From Spinacia oleracea (lineage: Eukaryota > Streptophyta > Magnoliopsida > Caryophyllales > Amaranthaceae), in NCBI RefSeq assembly GCF_020520425.1, contig NC_079492.1:1426001-1490000 (forward strand): DNA of 64,000 bases, in the 5' to 3' direction. Under the pieces are notes generated by a model. The model was given only the letters and a program-made list of their open reading frames with translations, was not told where the DNA came from and ran no database searches. Both the position numbers and the translations under genes were made by a program. This document shows, piece after piece, positions 41,180 through 52,100 of this stretch (positions within the stretch are counted from its first letter, which is position 1; every line of letters begins with the position of its first letter).

Positions 41180-41604
41180 TGTTCCGGTGTTGTAAAGATG
41201 GAAACAATGGGCTTCGAATGAAGGCCCTTTTGTATGTGTTGAAGATCTTGCTTGTTTGAATGAGTGGAATCCGAATTCACCTGCACAAGAGCAAAGTCAC
41301 TAGCCTCGGGGGTGTTTCCGAGGAAAGCCCCTCCGATGCCTAAGTAAGAATGATGCTCGGATTCTAGAGAGAAGTTCTCTAGAAGAGTAGTCTTAAGGCG
41401 GTAAATTGGACGTACCTTGAGGTGTGAGCCTTGGCGGCCTATTTATAGTGTTTGCATAATAAATGCCCATAGGTCATTTATTGTTATTGGGCCTTGGGCC
41501 TTAATGGATGGCTGAATAGCCATTGGTAGGTTTGATGTTGTTGTTTAGAGCCATTGGGCTTTGGACTTAGTGGCCCAATTGAGAATCAATTGGGAGCCCA
41601 AACA
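41180..41604 (-). repeat. Gypsy 5' LTR
   Basis: 425 bp, with TG...CA ends. Read on the minus strand it starts TGTTTGGGCTCCC and ends CACCGGAACA. A TATA-like CACTATAAATAG lies at 41439-41450, giving a likely transcript start around 41410. The gag-pol frame stays open back into this LTR. Confidence 0.92.
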
Positions 41605-41609
41605 ATAAG

Positions 41610-41996
41610 AAAAGATAAATGGATTGAAAACGACCATGTATATGTTAATGTCCAATATCTAGCTAGAATTATTGGCTAAAATGTGTGCCTTTTTTTATAA
41701 CATTTTTAATATTAATTGCTGTTTTTGCTCGTGATGTTTTAAAACCCCACTTCACTTTAATTTTGTGGATCATGAATCATTATTTGGGTGGCATTTTTAA
41801 TTAATTATTTTCTCTTATCTTAGAATAACATTTCCAATAATGATTGATTTTACTTTAGGGCAACATGGTTAAAATCTTCCTCGATCTAAATCATAAATTG
41901 TTACTATAAAACATGTGAAATCATAAGTAGTACAAGTAGCTCTTCTCAAATTAAACCTGTAATTATGAGGGGGAAAAAGTCACAAATAGTTAGTAA
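41610..41996. other. Gene-free stretch between two mobile elements
   Basis: AT-rich sequence with no gene or element recognised. Confidence 0.4.
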
Positions 41997-42005
41997 TATA
42001 GCAAA

Positions 42006-42268
42006 CGGATATTTCATGAAATACCCCCGAGGTTTAAGTTAATTCACCAGGTACCCTCGTTGTTTCAGTAATCTACCAGGTACCCCTCAGGTTTCATTTT
42101 CTCGCATGACTTAACCCTGCCGTTAAGTGGCCGTTAGAAAAAAAAATTTCACCAGGTACCCTCGTAATTTATTTCACCAGGTACCCCTGAGGTTTTTTAG
42201 ATTTTCACCAGGTGCCCTTGTGCTTTATGGTAATTTCACCAGATACCCCTGCTCACCAACGGCTAGTT
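42006..42268 (+). repeat. MULE left inverted repeat
   Basis: Starts CGGATATTTCATGAAATACC. It holds repeated ACCAGGTACCC words and ends in ACGGCTAGTTT. A local hairpin, AACGGCTAGTTT/AAACTAGCCGTT, follows at its inner border. Confidence 0.9.
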
Positions 42269-42398
42269 TTTTTTAAAAAAACTAGCCGTTGGTAAGCCTT
42301 CTCTATTTAAAGGGGGAGCCGCTGCAACTCTTCACTACAAGTTTCTGTTCTTCCCCTTAACCAACTCATATTTTCCCTAATTCCCAACTCACCTTCAA

Positions 42399-42779
42399 AT
42401 GAGCTTATATTCTCAATCCCAATCTTCTTCTACAACGTATGAATCCTCATACGTTGTAGTTCCAAACAAAACATGCAACATATGTGGGAAAAAATTTGCA
42501 ATAAGAAGTTCTGAAACAATGAAAAATCCTCAAAGGCTATATTACAAGTGTGACTTATGTGACAACTTCAAGTGGTGCAAGGGAAGCATTAAGCAACCAC
42601 TGCCAATCAGAAACAACAGAGGTAGCACAAAGGAAGGAGAAATTGAAGAAAACAGAAGCTTGGATGAAGAAATTCACCAAATGAAGAAGAAACTCAAGCA
42701 GCAAAAGAAATTAATGCATGGAACTATCAATATTGGCATTGTAATGTTTTTTATTCTAGTATTTGTAATGAGAAAGTGA
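42399..42779 (+). CDS. GRF-type zinc finger protein with C-terminal membrane segment, inside the MULE
   Basis: 126 residues from ATG at 42399. Residues about 26-62 (CNICGKKFAIRSSETMKNPQ, then LYYKCDLCDNFKWCKG) give the C-x2-C...NP-R-Y-C...F-W pattern of GRF zinc fingers, which bind nucleic acid in other proteins. A charged coiled coil (about 80-106, DEEIHQMKKKLKQQKK) follows, and the end (INIGIVMFFILVFVMRK) is a hydrophobic anchor. GRF-coil-membrane proteins of this size are frequent in plant genomes, often uncharacterised. It lies wholly within the transposon and has a TATA-like TATTTAAA at 42303. It is convergent with the transposase remnant. It may be a helper gene of the element or a captured host gene; sequence alone cannot decide. 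Confidence 0.75.
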   Translation: MSLYSQSQSSSTTYESSYVVVPNKTCNICGKKFAIRSSETMKNPQRLYYKCDLCDNFKWCKGSIKQPLPIRNNRGSTKEGEIEENRSLDEEIHQMKKKLKQQKKLMHGTINIGIVMFFILVFVMRK

Positions 42780-42948
42780 ATGATGACATTTCATCAATAA
42801 TATGATATTTCATTTCCGAATTAAGTAGCTTTACAAAAGTGTGCCCCCGACACGCAAAAACTTTAAGTGTAGCTCTACAAAAACTTGCTCCCATTGGCAA
42901 AAGATATACATGATAAGTTTAGCAAAAAGTTATGCATAAATCACAAAA

Positions 42949-43533
42949 TCAAGTACGCTTCCTTTTTCCCTTACTTGATGCATTACGTTGTTGCTGTGAA
43001 CTGGAAGCACCTTGATCTCCCCCTTGCTGTGAACCAGCTGCACCAGAACCAGCTGCACCAGCAGAACCAGAAGCACCAGCAGCAGCAGCAGCATCCTTCT
43101 TTTGCTTTGCTGTGGCCCCACCTCTGCATGTCCTTGCATTGTGTCCCACCTCCTTGCACTTACCACACCTCACAGTGCTATTTCTCTTTCCCCTTTTTGG
43201 ATCATGTTTACCTATTTTTCTCAGTTTAGGGGGTCTACCTGATGCTCTCTTCATGGGTGGTGGGAGGATAATAGGAAGGTCAAAAGAAGGCCATTGGGTT
43301 GGGTCAGGCATGGGGTGTATGTGCTCTGAGTAAGTTAACTTGTATGCTTGCCCTTTGAAGTAGTGAGACACAAAATCAGTAGCCTCAAGTCTTTGGTGGT
43401 AAATAACCCTAAGGCCATGTCTGCAAGGTATGCCAGATATTTGCCATACACCACAACCACAAGTCCTTGCATCAAACTTAATAGGGTATTTGACAGCCCC
43501 CTCTTTCACTTCATATTCCCCTCCCCCCAGCAA
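42949..43533 (-). pseudogene. MULE transposase, C-terminal remnant (SWIM finger and zinc knuckle)
   Basis: The frame of about 194 codons begins directly inside the right inverted repeat, just after a possible acceptor (GTAACAG), and has no ATG of its own. It shows the SWIM zinc finger CGCGVWQISGIPCRHG, the downstream LPPPMKRASGRPPKLRK and the CCHC knuckle CGKCKEVGHNARTC, followed by a Gly/Ala/Gln-rich tail. These are the last domains of MuDR/MULE transposases. The DDE catalytic domain and everything before it are missing, so it cannot catalyse transposition. Confidence 0.88.
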
Positions 43534-43556
43534 CTGTTACAGAACAAAACCTGGTG

Positions 43557-43819
43557 AAACTAGCCGTTGCTGAGCAGGGGTATCTGGTGAAATTACCATA
43601 AAGCACAAGGGCACCTGGTGAAAATCTAAAAAACCTCAGGGGTACCTGGTGAAATAAATTACGAGGGTACCTGGTGAAAAAAAGTTTCTAACGGCCACTT
43701 AACGGCAGGGTTAAGTCATGCGAGAAAATGAAACCTGAGGGGTACCTGGTAGATTACTGAAACAACGAGGGTACCTGGTGAATTAACTTAAACCTCGGGG
43801 GTATTTCATGAAATATCCG
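43557..43819 (-). repeat. MULE right inverted repeat
   Basis: Inverted copy of the left end with few differences, finishing ...ATTTCATGAAATATCCG next to the 9-bp duplication. Confidence 0.9.
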
Positions 43820-44104
43820 TATAGCAAATCATTGTTATATGTTGTCAATGAGTTGTTGCTCGATTGGCATTTTATTTGTATCGTCCGTGGTCGAATAGTG
43901 AATAAAAACATATTCGGTTAACGTTACCGTCACTATAAGAAATTATACTATTAACGACGGGAAATCCCGTCGTAAAAGGCCAATAATTGTTGATTAACGA
44001 CGGAATTTCCTGTCGCGGACCCGTCATAAAAGGAGTCGTCGTTAATAGAAAATCTCGTCGTTAACTCGTCGCAAAAGACATTTACGACGGTTATTCCCGT
44101 CTTT

Positions 44105-44547
44105 CAGGGCCGTCTCCGGCAATTTGGAGGCCCTGTGCTAAAATACAGATATTGGGCCCATATAATTTTTTACGGGCAATTATTTAATGTAAAACATATA
44201 ATTATTATATTAATATTTTTTTATTTATAAAAAATATAAAGTCAAATTAATAATATGGTTTAACGTTTTGTGTGTGATGGTTTGAGAAAATTGATGTAAA
44301 GGTTTAATGGACATGAAAAAAGCAAATAAAAAAAGGGGGCATTATAAGAATCGAACCCTGGTCTTGGCTACCACACTTATAATTCCTTACCAACTAGGAC
44401 AAAGATTACTTAATGCATAACAAAGCAGCTGTTAAATATATAATATTTGTTATTGGGGGGTTTAACCAACATAATTTCTTTTTGGGGTCCCAAAATTTTG
44501 TGGCCCGGTGCTGGAGGTCCGCCTGGACCTCCCTTTAGCCGGCCCTG
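44105..44547. mobile_element. hAT-like MITE nested in the CACTA element
   Basis: 443 bp with ends CAGGGCCGTCTCCGG and, read inward from the right, CAGGGCCGGCTAAAG. The 8-bp flanks are CCGTCTTT (44097-44104) and ACGTCTTT (44548-44555), one mismatch, as expected for hAT. Interior: AT-rich, plus a tRNA-like segment on the minus strand. Confidence 0.8.
44324..44400 (-). other. tRNA-like segment (A and B boxes) inside the hAT MITE
   Basis: Read on the minus strand: CCTAGTTGGTAAGG resembles a tRNA A box, GGGTTCGATTCT a B box about 30 bases further, and a CCCCCTTTTTTT run follows, usable as a polymerase III stop. It does not fold into a full tRNA that I can draw, so I call it tRNA-like only. Confidence 0.45.
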
Positions 44548-44637
44548 ACGTCTTTGTTAGGTTGTTAGCCCCGTCGTAAAATCTTTTTACGACGGAATTT
44601 TTGATTGTCGTTAAAGATACAAATTCTTGTAGGGCGT

Positions 44638-45898
44638 ATCTTTTAATAAAAATAAATTATAACACGTAAAAATTGAAGTCGTTATTGACGGTTGAACGAG
44701 TGAGTGAGCTTGATGGACTTAGAATCACTCGACTTTGTAGATAGTACACCTTGCAAAATACTAAGATTGTCCATGCCTGACAGATGTCGGCACTCCCTCA
44801 TGTACGTAGTCATGTTGCAAACTTATAACCAGATTTAATTTCTAGAGTCAGTAAATATTTAGATTTACTGTAGCGCATATCTAGATTTATCCCTGAAGCT
44901 ATCGGATTAAAAAAAGAAAAAAAAAGTAGAAGAATGTGATCCAAAATGAAATGAAAATTAGTAGAGTGTAAATGTGTAATTAATGTCACATTCCTTGTAA
45001 TCTAAGATTTGGCGTGGATCACAGATTCACAGTGTAATTGTTAAATATTTTGATTAGAATATAATCTGGTAGATCACCTACCAAAGTTTTAGATCCCATG
45101 TTATTTTTAATTATAATTCTTCTTCTTCTTCTTCGGAAATGTATATCTAGTAGGTGTAGGTCCATCTTGTCTGTGATTAATTAATTAATTAGATAGTATA
45201 TTCTTCAAATTGCATGGTCTAATTAATACTAAACCTAAAAATGCAGCTACCTAATTAACCATGGATTAGAGTTAGGAATTAATAGTCTGAATCAATGTGT
45301 TTGAATTGAGTAAAAGCAATGTATTACTGTCTTAGTAGTAGGGATTTCTTGATTAGAAGTGTCGACATAACACTATAGGATCGAATTATTGTTCTATCCC
45401 GATAAATTTGGATAATATAAGTTCATATATATGAGATAACGTGGTAATTGAGCTGAAAATTAGTGAAAGGCCGAAAATTGTTTAATTAGACAATTAGTTT
45501 ACAAAAATGCATGAACTTCTTTCAAGAAAGTTTAATTTACTTCCTACAAAATGAGATTAGATTCCATCTTCAACTAAACATGTTAGAATATGTCTTGAAT
45601 CGGTCAAACCCCAGACTGCAACACTCTAATACGGGAATCTTGTTGCCCGGTCAGCAATTCGGGGTCCAGGGGTGACGCATCCTGGTTTAGGGGTTCGGGG
45701 ACGCAATGTGGTTCTCGATGGGGGTTCATGGCCAATGACCCCACATTATCTGTTATTCTACACTAGTGTTATCTATTTTGGGTCTATTTTCTGGGATTTT
45801 CGGCATCTGTCGGGAGTACTATAAATAAACTATTTAAGTCATAATCTAGTTGTATTCTGTAATCTTATTCTTTTCCTCATTTTTTCGAAAGTGTATTG
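44638..45898. other. Gene-free AT-rich stretch
   Basis: No gene is seen. It holds a short TTC microsatellite (near 45119-45134) and a GC-richer stretch around 45600-45740 without a clear feature. Confidence 0.4.
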
Positions 45899-45913
45899 AG
45901 TCTTATAGTCCTG

Positions 45914-46035
45914 GTTTGTGGGTGCGTATGAACCACAAGGGCAATATAAATTACAAATGGGAGTTGGGGATTCGAACCTGAGACCTATTGTACACATGCC
46001 CTCAGTCTTATCCACTAGGCCAAGACATCATTGAT
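45914..46035 (-). mobile_element. tRNA-derived SINE with 15-bp target duplication
   Basis: Read on the minus strand, an A box TGGCCTAGTGG (46022-46012) is followed by a perfect B box GGTTCGAATCC (45978-45968), about 34 bases apart. AGTCTTATAGTCCTG flanks it exactly at 45899-45913 and 46036-46050. The element is only 122 bp and its 3' end is short with no long A-run, which differs from the SINE at 15765. Confidence 0.8.
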
Positions 46036-46050
46036 AGTCTTATAGTCCTG

Positions 46051-49000
46051 TTACATGTACACATGTACACTTTCAATAGATAAATGATAACCATCTTTTT
46101 CGAGGCGTTCTGTTTGACAACAAAACCTACATATGTGAGGATGACGAAAATTACAATTTCCACTAAAACTAGATATTTTTGCACTAAAAAGTTAGAGGAT
46201 TTGGCATATTCATGTCATTAACTTTTTACTTCTTTTTACTCTTTTTCCGGCAAAGTATATTGTTTTCATACTCAAAACAATATAAAGTGTACAACTTTAT
46301 GAAATTTCTTTTGTTTGATTATTTAATTATTTTAATGTTAATTTATCATGCTTATAATTAAACGTGCATGGTTGGTGATTATAAGATGCCGCATGCCACA
46401 ATCAAAAGAAACTTTACCTATGCTTAATTATCTTAATTAGTTTAAAAACATCGAGTTAAAGAGTTGAAGGTGAAACTAACATAATCCTATTTCAAAATTA
46501 TGGGCAATTCTTTCTTTAATTTTAAGCACAGATTTAAACATTATAGGCATGCTAATGTACTATGTATGATGTTAATTAAAGTACTCGATACACCCTTCAA
46601 ATTAATTTATAATGCCGTGTAAGATGAACAGTCGTCAATGAAATCATCGAATTTGTTGTTAGACAGTACAAACGGGGGAGGAGGATAAATTAAGGATTTA
46701 AATCATTATCATTCTTTATCACTACGTCAAAATCTCATCAATAAATCAATCACTCTTTCACAAATGTATGTATTTCAAGAATTTGTAGTGGATGCTTCTT
46801 ACGCAATTAACTTCTTTTGGCATTGAAAGCAGCAAAAAAAAGAATAACAAGTAGTGGTTAACTCTACGTAAGGCAAGGAATTAAATTTCCAAGCCTGTCG
46901 AGTCAACTTTACTTTCTCAAATTTCTCTTGAAATCTAAGCAAGGTACTCCCATTTTCAATTATTAAATTAATTAATTAATAAATATTAAGTTCATGAAAT
47001 ATATAATACGATGTACTATGTATTATTCATAAAGTAGGTAGCTCGTAGAATGCTGACAAAAATATATGTGTGCTAATAAAGCTGCATTATGCTCCATCTT
47101 TTAGTTTAATGAAGTATAGTAATAAAATTGCCCGTCTCTTTCTTCGTCTTTTAAATACCACATGTGTTTTATACTTCCTTCGTTGGACAAATATTGCACT
47201 ACGATTGACTTTACACTTTCCAACACATACTTTTGACTCATAATATCTTAAATTGTGTATATGTAAAAATTATAAAAAAGTTGATATTTAGAAAATATAT
47301 ATAGATACAAATCTAACAAGATCCAACAGACTATAATTTTTCTTAGTTATGAGTGACAAAAAATGATCAAAGGTCTAGTATGAATTAATAGTGTAAAAAA
47401 TAAGATGGTGTGATATACTTCAAAGAACAGATGAATTGCAATATATGAGTTTCTTTAGTGTTCGCTACCTAAGCTATATCTCAAGTAGAATAGGAAATGG
47501 GTTAACGGAGTGTGTAAGATGGCTCCAACAAACACAGGCTAACAAACAAGGCGATTTCTATCTTTATAATTTTGTATGTTTTGCAACTTAAGTGATTTAT
47601 ACGGAGTAAAAGCTAACCAGTTGAGCTCAATCAGCTCATATTGAGCCCCTAAACTCGTACGTAGTATTTGTTTTATTTTGTGAACTATTTTGTTTATGTA
47701 AAAAAAAAAAAAAAAAAAAAAAGCAAGTTGCAAAAATTGTGTGTTTTCAAAGATTTCTTTTAGGTAAAGTTTTAGTTCATATATATAAACTAATTAGATG
47801 CCAAATTGGTAGCTATTTGTCCGATTTGAAATGTTTATTTGTTTTTGTATTTTAGCTTACATTATATATATCGTACCAAATTATACAAGAAAGTAACTAG
47901 ATGATGAAGATGAAGACAGGCACTTGCGCACTAGTAGAGAACACATAGATGCATGCATGCATTATTTGCGTGATGTGGGTTCAATTATACAAAAGCATAT
48001 AGTAGGTGTGTAATAGACTACTAATATAAATTGTGTGGAAGTAGAAATAATCTAATATTGGATGGTACGTTTTGTTTTAGTTATGTCTAAATATGTCATT
48101 TATATATATTTTTTTTTTGGCGTGAATATGAATGATCAAGAAATACAATTAATTTGATATTAGAATAGGTCCATGCAGGCGTGCACACACGGATATTATA
48201 AAATCATCATCTGATGAAGTATATAAAATATTTAACTAAAAAGTTTCTTGTCTTAAAGTTATTACATAATCCGTAATTAATAAATCTTGAATAAATTAAT
48301 TTAATCACAAAGTAGTAACATACAATTTTCTTACTACTAGATACACATTACGTTTTTTATATGCTTAATAATATGCTAATTTAATTTGACCGAAATATTG
48401 AGTAAATATATTTTCTATTATTAAATCGATTTAACTAAAATATCCAAAATTCATTTTTAGCAAATTATTATTGCATGGTATGTGTTATTTCCATAATCCT
48501 TAAACATATATATTTCACACACATAAAATGTTCATATAAAAGAATATAAAATAAAAATACTCAGGTTTACTGAAATAAGTCAAGATAAGTTGAAACAAGT
48601 AGACATATTGACTCACTTCCATGTACACTATGTACTATATTGGGTTGAATATTTCATAAGGGGTGGCAATTTCGTTGCGCGTTACCTTGTTAAGCTAATT
48701 CCGTTTGGTGTAGAACAAGTGTGGGTCAGTCTGTCACACGGAGATTTCCCCCTAGGTAATCTTGGACATTTTGTCCCTTCATTAATGCATTAGCTCAACT
48801 TTCCCCTAAAAAAAAATATAATCGGTACACTACATTATCCGATTATACCCGAACCGATTATACCCGATCCGTAACTGAACAATGACCCGATTTGACACCC
48901 CTAGACGGGTTGATATGTCGAAATAGCCATTGGGCCTGTCTAAGCAATATGAATAAGTATGAGGCCCAATTTAAACACCAGCAAACCCAAACAAGAAAAG

Positions 49001-49106
49001 AAAGACAATTGCACAAACAACCGGAAGTTATGGAAAGTGATTTGCAAACAACATACTGTAATAATTTTATCAAACTTTTCTGTAGAAAATCCCGTATGTA
49101 TGAAAT
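46051..49106. other. Gene-free AT-rich stretch upstream of malonyl-CoA decarboxylase
   Basis: About 3 kb of AT-rich DNA. A decayed MITE is likely at about 47165-47450 (CTTCCTTCGTTGGACAAATA at one end). An A-run of about 24 bases lies at 47700-47722. A GACCCGATTTGACACCCCT stretch near 48880 looks like another old element. The last 200 bases should hold the promoter and leader of the next gene; no TATA box was assigned. Confidence 0.4.
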
Positions 49107-52100
49107 ATGAACAAAAAAGGTCTTGCAATTTTGATGAGAACTCGTATGAAACCGAATTCACCCGTTAATCCCACTAAATTCCCTATTTCTCTTGCTACTA
49201 CTGTAAGTTTTCTACTTTTATCCAATCAAAATTTTGCCTTTCATACTTTTTAATTCAACTTTTGTGGGTAGTTTTTTGTATGATTCAATTTCTGGGTATA
49301 GTTTCTTCTTCAAGATATGTTATTGTGTTACCAAGTGATTTTCTGCTTTTTCTGTAGCTGTAATTGTTGTTAATGTTGTGATTATGTAGAACAAAATGTT
49401 GCCAAATTCAGAAGGAAAAGAACCCACAAAACAAATTTCTGCAGAGGATGAAGACCCAGATTTTGATCAAAAGCTCAAAGCCCCAGTAAACCCTAAAAGG
49501 TCTTATCTTAATTATCAAAATATTACTAAGAATTCTGATTCTTTTTTGATGTTTTTAGGGGTTTTATACTGTTAGTTGACTAGAATTGTCAATTTGTCAT
49601 AACAATTTGCGTTTTGTGAATTGAGTGAAATATTTGTAGCTCAAAATTTCGTGCAAAATCCATAGTTTTTGGTTCATTGTCTGAATTGGTTATTAATCTT
49701 ATTATACTTCTATGTAGTTTATACTTCATCTGCCCCTAAATGAGTAGTATAGGTTGCTTAACCAACTTTTATGTTTCATAATATATTTTCAGTTTAGGAT
49801 GTCGATTATCGTACTACATTTGATTATGGATATCAGTAAATATAACCAACAATGTTAAAGCCTTTATCCCAATAGGTTGGGATCGGTTGTATGAACAAAA
49901 AATTCTATCCCCGTTGGTCGTTGAAAAATAATAACCAATTTTAGTTTAGAATATCCGTGTTGCTGTTTATTTGTTGCATGGCATTGTGAACTATAACTTG
50001 TTAAATACAGACTATTTGAGCTTGTGCGGGAAAGAATGCACTCGGCCATATCAATGAACAAGACAGAAATTCAGGATACTGTTCTAAGTGACTTCTCTGA
50101 GGTGGTTTATATGTACTTTTCTCGTTTCTTCTGTGATATGTTGTACTTCATATTTTTATGGCTTCTTGTAGTTATTACTTGTGAGGCTTATCATTGTAAT
50201 TGCTTTTCATATCAGGGTTATTATGGTCTTTCTAGTGAAGACCGATGTAAGTTACTAATGGTGCTTGGAAAAGATTACGATCTAAACAGAACCCATGTTC
50301 ATGATCTTATGAAGCAGTATCTTGGCCTTCAGCTTCCTGCTGGTTGGTCCATTGACTTCGTACACAATGATTTTTGGTGCATTTGTTATTGCCAAGTGAA
50401 GAGGAGTTATTGATATTGTAAGCTGTTTGATAGGCGATAAAGGTGAAATTGGTGATGAGGATGACAGTTCCCTGTCCACTTTTTATCGGACTGAGAAGAA
50501 TTTGAGGCATGCACTACAACCAACATATGAAGTTCTCTTTGATAGGTTGAATACCCATCCTGGAGGATTGAAATTTTTATCAGTACTTCGTGCCGATATT
50601 CTTTCTACTATCAGGTAAGAACATGGAGCTTATCAAAATATTCAGAAATATATTATTTTGCCGCATTCACTATTTATATGCAACTCACAAAGAAACTCAG
50701 GTTGTATAATCGCAAATCGTATTGTGATAAACTTGAGATAAAATGTCACGATGCATGGAAATACAACATGGCTACTCTTGTGGAAGATACTTGTCTTTCA
50801 TTGGAGAATTTCCTTGGTTTGATAAAAGTTATTTCCTCTCCTCTCATCACCCTGGAAAGCGGTGATCATTGGTTCCTTTTCCATTTAATCCCAACATATA
50901 TGAGTTGTGTGATCATTGTCTGTTGCGAAAATTCTTTGGCAAAGATAAAATCAAGACCGGAGAGGAATTTTGTACAAGTTTTGACATTCATGTTGAGGAT
51001 GTAGGTAAAAATGCTATTGATACCGAAAATAACTATAGACAAGGAGAGGATATTACTTGATTGTAGATCTCATAAGAATAGCGTTGCATCGTGGTATGGA
51101 GGCCACCGCCTTAGAAGCGAATTTCACCACCCTAACGGTGCAGGCTTATAGTGACGAACGCCCCAAGGTTAACACAACACCTCTGAATTCTACACCCCGA
51201 ACTTAAATGTTGGAATTGCTCAAGAACTGCTCAGATCTCGAATGCAGATATTAGGGTTTTGTTTAGGGTTATCTGTCTCTCCATACATCTGAATATTATA
51301 TTATGTCAGGAAAATAATAATAGGGAGTATATGTCTCACAAGAAAAGGAAACAAAACAAGATGGGTTCAAGTCCTACCGGACCACTGGGCCAGTTAACCC
51401 AACCGGGCCCAAACTTAAAAAACCTCCGAATGCATTATATTTCCAACAATCCCCCACTAATGCATACGGACATGAGATCTAGAAATCTGAGCAGTAAATG
51501 AATAGCTTGGTACTTAAATGTTAGTATCCTAAAGGTTTGAACTAACACATAGTGGAGTGGGGTGTTCAACGATCTAGAGAGTGTCCAAAGGATTGAACTC
51601 CTAGATAATAGAAGGGACCCGACAACACATACCTTGCCATAGGAGCTTGAGCAATTCCGCGATATAAACGACATGACAGTCGTACACGAGAGACATGGTC
51701 TTTCGTACATGGCCGCGAATACCTTGGGATTCTAGTGAGCGCTCTAGTAAGACATACGCACATTCTTTCATAGAAGGAGGCCATCCCTTCACACTCACGT
51801 AGGTGTTCCACACGAACATTAAGAACATTTAAGTTCATCCTTCCATCTATACAACTCACCGGTCATCTCACGACACCACTAACTCGAATGGCCTATGTCT
51901 GTGAGGCTAGTTATATAGATCTTCTCATGACACCATTAACTCGAATGGCTTCGGTCTATGAGGTTAAGCAAGAACATCCGTATCTACAAGGGCATCTCAT
52001 GACATCACTTAGGCAAGTGACCTCGGTCTATGAGGCTAGATACAAGAAAACCAACCAGAACATCTCATGACATCACTAACACGAGTGACCTCGGTCTATG

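Larger units (their letters stand above)
19513..41604 (-). mobile_element. Ty3/Gypsy LTR retrotransposon, Tat type, split by a nested Copia element
   Basis: The element runs on the minus strand from its 5' LTR (41604-41180) to its 3' LTR (30424-30386 continued at 19903-19513). ATAAG flanks it at 19508-19512 and 41605-41609. Removing the nested Copia element and its duplication leaves about 11.6 kb. The two LTRs are 425 bp each and look identical. Gag-pol is one open frame, with an archaeal-type second RNase H between RNase H and integrase, the hallmark of Tat-lineage elements. A second, antisense spliced gene and a minisatellite lie between pol and the 3' LTR. Confidence 0.93.
42006..43819. 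mobile_element. Mutator-like element (MULE), shortened, with long inverted ends
   Basis: 1814 bp. The outer 263 bases at each end (42006-42268 and 43557-43819) are inverted copies. Perfect 9-bp duplications TATAGCAAA (41997-42005 and 43820-43828) are the Mutator signature. The ends contain several short repeats of the form CACCAGGTACCCTCG. Inside are a GRF-zinc-finger ORF on the plus strand and, convergent to it, only the C-terminal part of a MULE transposase, so the element cannot move by itself. Confidence 0.92.
43931..44634. mobile_element. Non-autonomous CACTA element
   Basis: The left end is CACTATAAGAAATT. The right end read inward is CCCTACAAGAATTTG, CACTA with one change. CGT flanks both sides (43928-43930 and 44635-44637), the 3-bp duplication of CACTA elements. 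Subterminal repeats such as TAACGACGGGA and TCCCGTCGTAAAA are seen at both ends. A hAT-like MITE is nested in it, so only about 260 bases of CACTA sequence remain and there is no transposase. Confidence 0.85.

Noticed and set aside
44324-44400. Calling the A/B-box segment a tRNA gene
   Set aside because: No cloverleaf with paired acceptor stem and anticodon arm could be drawn; only the promoter-like boxes are present.
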